The position numbers were made by a program, and so were the translations under genes. From Candidatus Viadribacter manganicus (GTDB lineage: Bacteria; Pseudomonadota; Alphaproteobacteria; Caulobacterales; Aquidulcibacteraceae), in NCBI RefSeq assembly GCF_001679665.1, contig NZ_CP013244.1, positions 744,001 to 808,000 of the forward strand: a stretch of 64,000 nucleotides of DNA, given 5' to 3'. Positions 6,333-14,431 of this stretch are shown here, one piece after another. How positions within the stretch are numbered: position 1 is the stretch's first letter; each line of letters begins with the position of its first letter. The notes under the pieces were generated by a model. That model was not told the origin of the DNA. It saw only the letters and a program-made list of their open reading frames with translations, and searched no databases.

Positions 6333-9007
6333 AGGCGCAACGTATCGAGGTCGAGTTCTCTGGCGTATTCATCCATCAAAAACTCCGATTGCGTCACGAA
6401 GTGCGCTACAGCCTCTTCGGACTCTGGGAAGTCCAAAATTTCGCGCAGCCGCGCGGCCATCTCGGTATTGCCAAGGTGCGCCTCGACCGCGCTGAGTTCG
6501 CTGAGCGCTGCGCGCAACAGCTGCTTTGAAGGCAAAGCTAAGCTCTGGCGCACGGCGCGGAGCAAGGCATCTTTCGCGGCGCTCAAATCACCGGTGCGAT
6601 GATGCGCGTGGGAGAGCCCCGCGAGCGCTTGCGCGCCGAGGCGGGCGTCTCCGGTTTCCTCGGCGATCTGGATGGCCTCGGTGCAGCAGCGCTCGGCTTC
6701 AGCCGCATCGCCGAGACGCAAATAGACCGATCCAAGCCTCGGCAGGATGGCCCCACGTGCTTGCGGATTGAAGAGCTGGGTCTCGATTGCCAGCGCTCCC
6801 ACGAAGTTATGACGCGCGTCTTCTAGGCGACCCTCTTTTGCGGCGATGTCGCCGGCAAGGCCGTGCGCCTGCATCAAGCCGTTGAGATCACCGCGCGCGC
6901 GATAACGCCCATAAAGCGCTTCAACGGCAGCGCGCGCAGCGGGCAGATCGCCCTCCTGGACACTCAAAAATGCGAGAGACAAGGCGGAGAACTGAGAGCC
7001 GGAATAGTCATGCTCGGCTTCGCGGAGCGAGAGTGCGCGCAGATAATGCTCGCGCGCCAAGTTCGCATGGCCGCGAATATGGGCGATGTTGCCGAGAGCC
7101 TGTTCGGCGTGGGCGATCGTCACCGCTCGGGTCGATTGGCTGAGCGCCGCTTCGGCCAGCGCTTGGGCCTCCTCCAATTGCCCCTGATGCACGAGGCAGT
7201 TGGCGCGCATGGCGTCGAGATAGAGCCTAGGCTCACCTTCTGGGGCAAAGGCGGCGAACAGTGTAGCGCCTTTACGGAACGAGGCGCGCATCACCATCGC
7301 GTAAAAGAGATGCTCGCCGACGCGCCAGATCCAATCATCGCCGCTGCGCAGCGCGAACGCCCAGGCGCGCTTGATGTTGGACATTTCAGAGTGGATGGCG
7401 TGCAGGCGCGCACTTTGGTCCAGAATGCGGCCAGCACGCTCGAGCACCAGCAAGAAGAAGTCCGCGTGACGCTGGTGCGCACGCTCGGCATCGTTGTTGC
7501 GCTCGAGGTGGCGGCGTGCGTGCTCTCCAACCAGCGAATGAAGCCGGAAGCGGTTCTCGCCAGCGCGCTCGATCAAATTGCGATCATCGAGCGCCTTCAA
7601 GACACCGGCGGAGGCCAACGCTACGGACGCCGCAGCATCGCTGTCGAAGCCGCCTTCGAACACCGAGAGGTTCGCGAGCGCCTGATGATGCGGGCGGTCG
7701 AGATCGCGAATGCTTTCTTCGATGGCGGCGATGAGTTGCTGGCGCGGATCGGGAATATCGGAGAGGTTGCCGGCGCTCGCATCGCTTAGGCGCTCGACGA
7801 TCGCTGCAAGACTGAGGACCCGACACCAAGGCGCCGCCAGTTGCAAGCCAAGCGGAGAACCCGCCAGCGCTTCGCAGAGTTGACGGAAGGCGCCGGCGTT
7901 GCTCGCATCGAGCGTAAAGCCGGCGTCGGAGCGCTTTGCTTCGTGAGCAAAGAAAATCGCGGCGGGGCTTTGGATCGCACTCGCATCATCCCCGGCGCCG
8001 TGATCCAGCCCGCCGAGGCGATAGACGCGCTCCGCTGACACTTCGAGAGGCGCTCGCGCCGCCGACAACACCTGCAAATCCGGGCACGCGCTTAAGAGGC
8101 GTTCGATGGCGCCATCGGCGAACGCGGCCCGGTCGGGATCATCGAGGACGATCAAACATTTCTTTGTGCGCAGATAGCCGGTCAGCTGCTTTTCGTGACC
8201 GGCGGCGCCGTGGAATGGAAACTCCATCGCACGTGCAAGCGCAGCGACCGCGCCTTCAGCGGCTGACAGGTTTTGAATGAAATAGACGCGTCTGTGGGCG
8301 GCGACCGTCTGCGCTGCTTCGATAACCAGACGCGACTTTCCCGCGCCAGGATGACCTGTGACGGTCACGATGCGCGCGCCACGCAACAACGCTTCAACGT
8401 CAGCAAGCTCGGCGACGCGCCCGAACAAAGGTGAGTTTTGGGTGGGGATCGTCGCGTTATAGGCGGCGAGCGAACGCAGCGGCGGAAAAGTTTGGCGGTC
8501 CATCGAAGGATGGACCAGGCTCAGCAATGGAAGCGGCTCTTCGAGCCCGCGCAGATGACAGGCGCCGAGATCGGTGAAGCTCACGCCGGCGGGCTCGGCG
8601 TAATAGCGCTTGGCCTCTTGGCTGACGACGATTTGGCCCGCAGAAGCAGCGCCTACGATGCGGAACGCGCGATTGATTGCGGCTTGCTCGTTGGCGCCTG
8701 AATCGGCCGCATGGACGCCAACACGGGCAGAGAGGCCGCCGATCGAGCGCCAGTCCTGCGCCTGCAGCTGCAGTTGGATGTTGAGCGCGGCTTGCAACGG
8801 ATTGCCGTTGGCGAACACCGCAAAGACGCCGTCACCAACGTGATCGCGCACCTCTCCGCCCGCACGCGAGGCGCAAGCGCGAACGATCTTGCGATAGCGG
8901 CGCAGAGCGGCGTCCATAGCGTCGGGCCTTTTTTCCCAGCGCGGCATGCTGCCGTCGATATCGACGAACAGGTAGCCCCTGCACTTGGAATTCCGCCCGC
9001 CGCGCAT
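6329..9007 (-). CDS. Cyclase-like domain, STAND-type ATPase and TPR regulator
   Basis: The protein has 892 residues. Residues 10-165 form a class III nucleotidyl-cyclase-homology domain: the two metal aspartates are present (D16 in FVDIDGS, D59 in GDG), as are the transition-state N112 and R116. The purine-specifying Lys and Asp positions appear to be Asp and Ala, so cyclase activity or its substrate is uncertain. An NB-ARC-like ATPase follows, with Walker A GHPGAGKS (218-225) and Walker B CLIVLDD (284-290). The C-terminal half is Ala-rich helical repeats resembling TPR. There is no visible DNA-binding domain. It lies 31 bases downstream of a CRP-like gene, so probably one operon. Confidence 0.85.
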   Translation of the reverse strand: MRGGRNSKCRGYLFVDIDGSMPRWEKRPDAMDAALRRYRKIVRACASRAGGEVRDHVGDGVFAVFANGNPLQAALNIQLQLQAQDWRSIGGLSARVGVHAADSGANEQAAINRAFRIVGAASAGQIVVSQEAKRYYAEPAGVSFTDLGACHLRGLEEPLPLLSLVHPSMDRQTFPPLRSLAAYNATIPTQNSPLFGRVAELADVEALLRGARIVTVTGHPGAGKSRLVIEAAQTVAAHRRVYFIQNLSAAEGAVAALARAMEFPFHGAAGHEKQLTGYLRTKKCLIVLDDPDRAAFADGAIERLLSACPDLQVLSAARAPLEVSAERVYRLGGLDHGAGDDASAIQSPAAIFFAHEAKRSDAGFTLDASNAGAFRQLCEALAGSPLGLQLAAPWCRVLSLAAIVERLSDASAGNLSDIPDPRQQLIAAIEESIRDLDRPHHQALANLSVFEGGFDSDAAASVALASAGVLKALDDRNLIERAGENRFRLHSLVGEHARRHLERNNDAERAHQRHADFFLLVLERAGRILDQSARLHAIHSEMSNIKRAWAFALRSGDDWIWRVGEHLFYAMVMRASFRKGATLFAAFAPEGEPRLYLDAMRANCLVHQGQLEEAQALAEAALSQSTRAVTIAHAEQALGNIAHIRGHANLAREHYLRALSLREAEHDYSGSQFSALSLAFLSVQEGDLPAARAAVEALYGRYRARGDLNGLMQAHGLAGDIAAKEGRLEDARHNFVGALAIETQLFNPQARGAILPRLGSVYLRLGDAAEAERCCTEAIQIAEETGDARLGAQALAGLSHAHHRTGDLSAAKDALLRAVRQSLALPSKQLLRAALSELSAVEAHLGNTEMAARLREILDFPESEEAVAHFVTQSEFLMDEYARELDLDTLRL

Positions 9008-9038
9008 GCGCCTTTAGCCCCCGCCCATAAGCTCGATC

Positions 9039-9794
9039 TTAGCTCGATATGTAGGTTACGAGTTGACCGCTGCGCCCCACCAGCTCTGAGCGCAGCCGCT
9101 CGATATTTGGGATCAGCAAGCGGCGGCGCGCCAAGCGCTTCACGACGCCCTCTTCTTCCAGATCGCCAATTTCGCGCGTCACCGCTTCGCGGCGTGACCC
9201 AATGGCAGCAGCCATCATGGCGTGCGTCGGCGCCTCTTCGATCAACAGACCATCGTCAGTCTTCTCGCCGCGACGAGACAAGCGCACCAGTTCGGCGCAG
9301 ACGCGAAGACGCGTATCCAGAGCGGCAAGCTCGTAGAACCTATCAGTAAGGTCGACGACCAGCTGCGCCAGAGACACTGACACCGAGATCGCGCAGAGCG
9401 GATGCCGCTTCAGGAGTTCGGAAAATTCGGCTTGCGAACACACGCCTAACACGGCGTCGGTTTCTGCGATCACGGCGACCGAGCGCGGAAAGCCGGCGAG
9501 CGCTGCGATCTCACCAAAATGATCGCCAGCGCCGATGTTGCGGATAACGACTTCTTTGCCGGCAGGCGTTGAAACGCTGACCTTCAACGCACCGGAAATA
9601 ACGAAATAAACCTGCGCTTCGGTGGCCAAATGCGCGATCACGGTGTCGCCGGAAGCAACGGATGACCAACCGATTTTGCCCGCGAAATCTTCGCGATCAG
9701 CTTCGCTAAGCGACGCCAGAAGGCGCACGCTCGACAGATTTTCTCCGGTGCCTTTAAACGCCACGCCGTTCTCCTGCCCGGGGCGCGGCTGCAT
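9039..9794 (-). CDS. CRP/FNR family transcriptional regulator
   Basis: The protein has about 251 residues from the ATG at 9792-9794; a TTG six bases upstream is an alternative. The N-terminal cyclic-nucleotide-binding fold contains FGEIAALAGFPRSVAV, which keeps the Gly-Glu and Arg-Ser pair that contact cAMP in E. coli CRP. The C-terminal winged helix includes THAMMAAAIGSRREAVTREI as the helix-turn-helix. FNR-type iron-sulfur cysteines are absent. It is the first gene of an operon with the cyclase/STAND protein and has a palindrome just upstream. cAMP binding is inferred from residues only. Confidence 0.9.
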   Translation of the reverse strand: MQPRPGQENGVAFKGTGENLSSVRLLASLSEADREDFAGKIGWSSVASGDTVIAHLATEAQVYFVISGALKVSVSTPAGKEVVIRNIGAGDHFGEIAALAGFPRSVAVIAETDAVLGVCSQAEFSELLKRHPLCAISVSVSLAQLVVDLTDRFYELAALDTRLRVCAELVRLSRRGEKTDDGLLIEEAPTHAMMAAAIGSRREAVTREIGDLEEEGVVKRLARRRLLIPNIERLRSELVGRSGQLVTYISS

Positions 9795-9824
9795 GGACAA
9801 TGTCGACGCGCGACGGGCCTCTGA

Positions 9825-9840
9825 TGTGTGTAATTACACA
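9825..9840. promoter_or_regulatory. CRP-type palindrome upstream of the regulator
   Basis: TGTGTAATTACACA (9827-9840) is a perfect 14-base palindrome. Shifted by two bases, the site also reads TGTGT-N6-ACACA, the layout of CRP sites. It lies about 30 bases upstream of the CRP-like start and 46 bases upstream of the divergent gene at 9886, so autoregulation is likely. Confidence 0.6.
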
Positions 9841-9885
9841 TAGCGGTAGTAACCCTCAGCATGCTTCCCTGTCGAGGGGAGCCGG

Positions 9886-10356
9886 ATGCAAGAGTCAGTT
9901 ACCAATCCAGGACTTGAATGCTGGCGGCATGCTGGCGTTGGCGCACTCTCTTGGCACGCCGCTCTCAAGCAAAGCGCGCAAATGCTTGGCGCGCAGGCAA
10001 TCGCGTTTGGCGCGGTTGGCGGCGCTGGTGGAACACGCCTGATCGGCGTTTATCCGAGCAACGAGGCCGCGATCGCACAGAGTTTCACAGGCGACGGGCA
10101 GTTCGATGCTGAAAGCGGCCATCTGCGATCAGAGGTTGCGACGGCGACCTTGTATGACGAATGCGTGACGATCTGGGTCGTCGCTCTATTGGAGCGCGAG
10201 GAGACATCGCATTTGCTGCGCGATATCGCTCAGGCGGCGGCGCAAGCGGCTGTTCGCGCTGCGCGGCTTGCTGCGCCGTCAGGCGATCTCAGCGAGAACG
10301 AGATGCGCCTTGCGCGCGACGTTCTGCACGACAGCGCACAACACACGCTTCACTGA
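9886..10356 (+). CDS. Hypothetical protein divergent from the CRP-like gene
   Basis: The protein has 156 residues. The ATG at 9886 has a purine-rich GAGGGGAG (9874-9881) upstream. The sequence is soluble, Ala-rich in its second half (a probable helix IAQAAAQAAVRAARLAA), and its first 100 residues have a loose resemblance to a GAF-like sensory fold that I cannot confirm. It shares the palindrome-bearing intergenic region with the CRP-like gene and may be a target of it. No family is recognised. Confidence 0.65.
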   Translation: MQESVTNPGLECWRHAGVGALSWHAALKQSAQMLGAQAIAFGAVGGAGGTRLIGVYPSNEAAIAQSFTGDGQFDAESGHLRSEVATATLYDECVTIWVVALLEREETSHLLRDIAQAAAQAAVRAARLAAPSGDLSENEMRLARDVLHDSAQHTLH

Positions 10357-10359
10357 ACT

Positions 10360-11151
10360 TTAGCTCAGCACCAATCCGCCGCAGACATTCATCGCCTGAC
10401 CGGTGACGCCTCTGGCTTGGTCCGAGGCGAGATAGGCGACCATGTGCGCCACCTCTTCGGGATCGAGCAGACGGCGTTGCGCATTCTTAGCGACGGCGAC
10501 GCGGCGAAAATCTTCGCGGCCCATCTTTGCGGCCGGCGCGAGATGATCGGTTATCGCATCCATCATCGGGGTATCGATCGGACCGGGACAAATCGCGTTC
10601 GCTGTGACGCCGTGCTTTTCGAGGATGCCGAGTTCGAGTGCGAGTGTTTTGGTGAGCCCAATGACGCCATGCTTCGATGCAGCGTAATCACCGTTCAATG
10701 CGGCGGGCAATTTGCCGGAAGCCGATGAGAGCGTGATGATGCGGCCCACATCGCGCGCGAGCATCCCTGGTAAGAACGCCTTGATACAGTAGAACGTCGC
10801 ATTGAGGTTCACTTCCAACGTGTCGCGCCATTCCTCGGCGGAGGTTTGGGTCAGCAACTTGCGCGCGCCCATGACGCCGGCGCAGGTGACGAGTATGTCG
10901 GCCCTGCCGAATTGCGCATCGACGTCACGGGCGAGAGCGTTGACAGCCTCGATATCAGTGACGTCGACGACCTTGGCGACGCCGGTGCGGCCAAGCGAGG
11001 CGACTTCACGCGCCACGGTTTCAGCTTGAGCGGCCACATTCGAGACGACGACGATGTCAGCGCCTTCGTTGGCGAGCGTGAGGCAGGTCGCGCGGCCGAT
11101 GCCGGTTCCGCCGCCAGTGACGACCGCGACTTTGCCGGCAAATCGCGTCAC
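10360..11151 (-). CDS. SDR family NAD(P)-dependent oxidoreductase
   Basis: The protein has 263 residues, typical of classical short-chain dehydrogenases. The cofactor motif TGGGTGIG lies near residues 12-19, an active-site serine in TLSSASG and the YAASK catalytic motif follow, and the NNAG position is CAG. The GTG start (11149-11151) overlaps the stop of the upstream SnoaL-like gene in a GTGA, indicating coupled translation. The neighbouring SnoaL-like and VOC genes suggest a small catabolic or biosynthetic operon acting on an organic substrate that cannot be named from sequence. Confidence 0.9.
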   Translation of the reverse strand: MTRFAGKVAVVTGGGTGIGRATCLTLANEGADIVVVSNVAAQAETVAREVASLGRTGVAKVVDVTDIEAVNALARDVDAQFGRADILVTCAGVMGARKLLTQTSAEEWRDTLEVNLNATFYCIKAFLPGMLARDVGRIITLSSASGKLPAALNGDYAASKHGVIGLTKTLALELGILEKHGVTANAICPGPIDTPMMDAITDHLAPAAKMGREDFRRVAVAKNAQRRLLDPEEVAHMVAYLASDQARGVTGQAMNVCGGLVLS

Positions 11152-11606
11152 TGTCCGACACCGAGTTGCAGCAGAATGGCGCGCGGGTCGGTGTATGGCC
11201 GCTCGCTGACGATCTTGTCGGAGTTTGGTGCGAACTCGAAGGTTGCGGCCATACGGACGCTGATGCGCTTGCCTGTTGGCGCCACCTCGCCCGCGGGCGT
11301 CTTCAGCGGACCAAGGTGCGTGCCCAACAGATTGAACTCGACCATGGCGACATCGCCGTCGCCGACGACGACATGCAAGATTTCATTACCGAGATCGGGG
11401 AACGCGCTGCGCGAGGTGCGGAAGTAGTGCATCACCTCATCGCGTCCGTCGAAGATGCCGATCGGGTGCGGCGAACCGGGACGCGGCATCTGAAATTCGT
11501 AGCGCGGATGCGCGAAGGTCGCGAGCACGTCCTCCCACGCACCTTCATTCTCAAGACGCATGTGATCACGCACAGTCTTTTCGCGTGCGGCTTTGAGATC
11601 GCTCAT
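11148..11606 (-). CDS. SnoaL/NTF2-like protein
   Basis: The protein has 152 residues with the NTF2-like cone fold signature: an N-terminal helix with VRDHMRLENEGAWEDVLATF, a central GIFDGRDEVMHYF segment, and later VEFNLLGTHLGPL and GKRISVRMAATFEF strands as in SnoaL-like cyclases and related hydrolases. It lies between a VOC gene and an SDR gene in the same orientation, with a 4-base overlap with the latter. The substrate is unknown. Confidence 0.82.
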   Translation of the reverse strand: MSDLKAAREKTVRDHMRLENEGAWEDVLATFAHPRYEFQMPRPGSPHPIGIFDGRDEVMHYFRTSRSAFPDLGNEILHVVVGDGDVAMVEFNLLGTHLGPLKTPAGEVAPTGKRISVRMAATFEFAPNSDKIVSERPYTDPRAILLQLGVGQ

Positions 11607-11633
11607 GTCTGTTCTTTCCGTTTGGAGTTGGCG

Positions 11634-12167
11634 CTATCTGGCTTCGCGAATGGGATCGGCGCCGTCCCAATCCTTGGCGACGTTGCGGATGTATTCGAAG
11701 AGCTTGCCCTTTTGGCCGCTGATGTCGGAAATCTCCAGCATCGCTCCCGGGTGCGGCGTCGCGATGTCGAAGTACGCAAAGCGTCCCTGCTCGCCGCCGA
11801 TGGCGCCCTCGTGACCGATTGGATGGCCTTTAGCTAAGAGACTGTCGTAAAGCGTTTGATAGTCATTCGACCAAAAGGCGATGTGCTGGAGGCCTTCGTT
11901 CCCGGCTTCGAGAAAATCGCGATACAAAGACGGCGCATCGTTACGCTGCTGGATGAGCTCGATCTGGAAATCGCCTGAATTCGCGAGCGCGACGCTCATC
12001 TGCATGTCTGAATGGGCGCCGCGATAGCGGAAATAGTCGGTCTTGACCCGATCAACATAGAACCACGGCCCGACACCGAGAACGTTGATCCAATGATCCA
12101 TGGCGGCGCGAATATCGCGCACGACGTAACCGTTCTGACGCACAGGCCCTAGAAGCCGGCTCATCAT
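11634..12167 (-). CDS. VOC (glyoxalase/dioxygenase fold) family protein
   Basis: The protein has 177 residues. It starts with the VOC beta strand and WINVLGVGPWFYVDRV typical of this superfamily, and a later LQHIAFWSNDYQTLYDSLLAKG forms the second half-domain with the metal-site histidine position. Two adjacent ATG codons follow a GGGAG; the second (12162-12164) has the better spacing. It is the first gene of a VOC-SnoaL-SDR operon. Confidence 0.85.
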   Translation of the reverse strand: MMSRLLGPVRQNGYVVRDIRAAMDHWINVLGVGPWFYVDRVKTDYFRYRGAHSDMQMSVALANSGDFQIELIQQRNDAPSLYRDFLEAGNEGLQHIAFWSNDYQTLYDSLLAKGHPIGHEGAIGGEQGRFAYFDIATPHPGAMLEISDISGQKGKLFEYIRNVAKDWDGADPIREAR

Positions 12168-12253
12168 TTGCTCCCTTAGCGCCTCTCGCGGGCGTTCAAT
12201 GTAAGCGCATAGTACATCATCCTTGGCGGCGCTCCTACGAACTCGACACGAGC

Positions 12254-12888
12254 TTGGGCTTCTCAGGCGCTACACTGACGACGTGGCTCTTTGGACCCGA
12301 GGTGGTCGCCGCGCTTTGGATCGCGCTCTCGCTCACGCTCGCACGCGGCAAACTCTTCGAGGCGGCGCGAACATCAGACGCCTGCGCGCCGGATATCTTC
12401 ATTTCCTATAAGCGCGAGGAACGGCCACGCGTCGAAGCGATCGCAGAGGCGTTGCGCGCGCTGAAATCAACGTCTGGTTCGACGCGCGGCTAACCTCCGG
12501 CAAAGCCTTCGATGCCGGGATCAACCAGCAAGTGCGCGCCGCCAAGGCCGTGCTGGCGTGCTGGTCACCCGGGGCGGCTGCATCCGAATGGGTGCGCGCG
12601 GAGGCGACGATCGGACGCCAACGCAACGCACCTTGCGCGTGCGTTCTCGAAACGTGCGAACTGACGCCGCCCTTCAACCTGGTGCACGCCGAAGATCTCA
12701 GATCGGGTGCGTTGACGGGTGAAAACAGAGCCCGGGTGAAGCTCGTAGACCAACTCGGCGCGCTCACGGGCCGTCCGGGCATCGGCGAATATCTCAGCGC
12801 CGACGCCGCCGGCGTCAAAGTCTGGCCCGTGAGCGCACCCAAACGATCCATTGGTCGCTTGAGGCGCGCGCTCGCCATCACGGATTGA
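12254..12888 (+). pseudogene. TIR domain protein, frameshifted
   Basis: A first frame (TTG at 12254 to TAA at 12491-12493) encodes a hydrophobic N-terminal helix and then APDIFISYKREERPRVEAIA, the start of a TIR domain. The domain continues in another frame from 12473: EINVWFDARLTSGKAFD, then AKAVLACWSP and SEWVRAEATIG, which carries the usual catalytic glutamate position. It ends at 12888. Joining the halves requires one missing base near 12472, and no slippery heptamer is seen. The start is uncertain; the upstream reading has no ATG. Intact, it would be a membrane-tethered TIR protein of about 210 residues. Its end overlaps the convergent DsrE-like gene. Confidence 0.78.
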
Positions 12889-13405
12889 GCGTATAGCCCT
12901 GCTGTTGAAGCAGCGCGTGCGCTGTCATCGCCGAGAGCGCGAGTCTGACGTTGGGCAGCAAGTCGCTTGAAGCGACCTCGTAGTGCGCTGCCGATTGGCC
13001 GCAGACATAAATGTCCACGTGATGGGCGATGAGATCGGCGATGAGCGCTGCGTTGGCGTTCTCTTCACCTGGACGCGGATGCAAGCTCACATCGCGCGTC
13101 GCCGAGCCGCGCACCACGACCGCGATGCGGATATTCGAAGGCCGGACGCCGGCGCGTGCATGCATATTGAGAAAACGCGCGGCAGATTCGATGCCGCGGT
13201 TCACCGCCCCGGGCTCGGCGCCTTCGGAAACATCGAACACGACCTTAAATCGCGTGTGCGCCGCAATCGGCACAGCGCCTTCAACGTCTGCGACCGGGCC
13301 GTAATCGGCAATGACGGGTCCGGTTGTGAAGCGAGACTCTTCAGCGTGCGCGACGGGCGCCAAGAGCAGTGCGGCCCAAAATATCGTCGATCGGAGCGAA
13401 ATCAT
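12878..13405 (-). CDS. Secreted DsrE/DsrF-like protein
   Basis: The protein has 175 residues with a signal peptide (hydrophobic core ending PVAHA at residue 21). The mature part has a DsrE-like Rossmann-type fold: FKVVFDVSEG, then an IRIAVVVRGSA strand and DIYVCGQSAAHY with a conserved-position cysteine, as in the DsrE family of sulfur-transfer proteins. The ATG has GGAG eight bases upstream. It lies 36 bases downstream of a diheme cytochrome resembling thiosulfate dehydrogenase, so a periplasmic sulfur-handling role is likely. Confidence 0.85.
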   Translation of the reverse strand: MISLRSTIFWAALLLAPVAHAEESRFTTGPVIADYGPVADVEGAVPIAAHTRFKVVFDVSEGAEPGAVNRGIESAARFLNMHARAGVRPSNIRIAVVVRGSATRDVSLHPRPGEENANAALIADLIAHHVDIYVCGQSAAHYEVASSDLLPNVRLALSAMTAHALLQQQGYTLNP

Positions 13406-13441
13406 GCTTGCATCTCCAGGTTTGGATCGTGCCTTGGATAA

Positions 13442-14413
13442 TTATCTGCGCCCTTGCGCTTCGCGCGCGGCATTGATCTCCGGCCAGGGGCCAAAGGTGT
13501 GCTGCTCTTGTGAAAACTCATCGCTGTAAGGCGGGAACGGCGCATCGACCGGCTTTCGCGTGCGATCCGGATAATCGCGATCCAGTCCGCGGCGCTCCGG
13601 CCGTGGCTGCACATTGATGTAGGCCGCGACATCAAACGCGTCTTGCTCGGTCAGCTGCGGCGCTTCGTGCGTCACGCCAAATGGCATGTTGGCGCGGATG
13701 AAATTCGCCGCCGTGATGATACGATGCATGCCTGCGCCGGTATTGAAACTGTCGGGCCCCCAAAGCGGCGGATAGGCGTAGCCGCCGCCCTCTGCGTTGC
13801 GCAGCCCTTGGCCATCAGCGCCGTGGCAAGCGACGCAATTGGCGCGGTAGACCGATGCGCCGCGCACGGGATCGGCGGCGCGGTTCATCAGCGGCGCCGG
13901 CGGCGCACCTCTTCCTTCCATTTCGGCTGGCGCCGCTTCGCTTAGAAACTCGATGTAGGCGATGATGGCTCTCATCTCGCGTGAATCTTCCGGGAGCGCG
14001 CGCCCGTTCATGCTGCGCTCGAAGCAACCGTTTATGCGCTGAGCAAGACTCTGCATCGCATTCTCGCGCGCCATATCGCGCGGATAGGCGCCCGCAACGC
14101 CGATAAGCGAAAGCCCATAACGCCGACGCCCACCATCGAGATGGCAAGACCCGCACGCCAGATTGTTGCCCGCGTAGCGAAGATCAGGATTGGCGACATG
14201 AGGCCCGGCCACCTCGTAGGTGCGCCGGATGAGGGCCTCACCGTAAAGCACCTCTTGCTTACGCGGGCCGTCCGCCAGTTGCGACGGATCTGGCTGCGGC
14301 CAAACTTCGCCAGCCGCGGACGTTGTGTTGCTCGCAGGCGCCGCCCTTCCGCATGCGGCCGCCATCAGCGCCAGTGCGGCGGCAATAAGCCTAAACGAAA
14401 AGCGATGCGCCAT
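13442..14413 (-). CDS. tsdA: Diheme cytochrome c lipoprotein, thiosulfate-dehydrogenase-like
   Basis: The protein has 323 residues from the ATG at 14411-14413; a GTG six bases earlier is possible. The N-terminus has a lipobox (MAAAC, Cys21). Two heme-binding motifs are present: CGSCH (87-91) and CVACH (193-197). Between them lies RINGCFERSMNG with Cys130; TsdA-type enzymes use a cysteine in this kind of segment as an axial ligand of heme 1. TsdA oxidises thiosulfate to tetrathionate or the reverse in the periplasm. It precedes a DsrE-like gene. The TsdA assignment rests on motif recall, not alignment. Confidence 0.78.
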   Translation of the reverse strand: MAHRFSFRLIAAALALMAAACGRAAPASNTTSAAGEVWPQPDPSQLADGPRKQEVLYGEALIRRTYEVAGPHVANPDLRYAGNNLACGSCHLDGGRRRYGLSLIGVAGAYPRDMARENAMQSLAQRINGCFERSMNGRALPEDSREMRAIIAYIEFLSEAAPAEMEGRGAPPAPLMNRAADPVRGASVYRANCVACHGADGQGLRNAEGGGYAYPPLWGPDSFNTGAGMHRIITAANFIRANMPFGVTHEAPQLTEQDAFDVAAYINVQPRPERRGLDRDYPDRTRKPVDAPFPPYSDEFSQEQHTFGPWPEINAAREAQGRR

Positions 14414-14431
14414 TTTCACACCAGCCCCAGC

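Noticed and set aside
12450..12500. Programmed frameshift in the TIR gene
   Set aside because: No slippery heptamer or downstream pseudoknot is visible; a simple one-base deletion explains the break.
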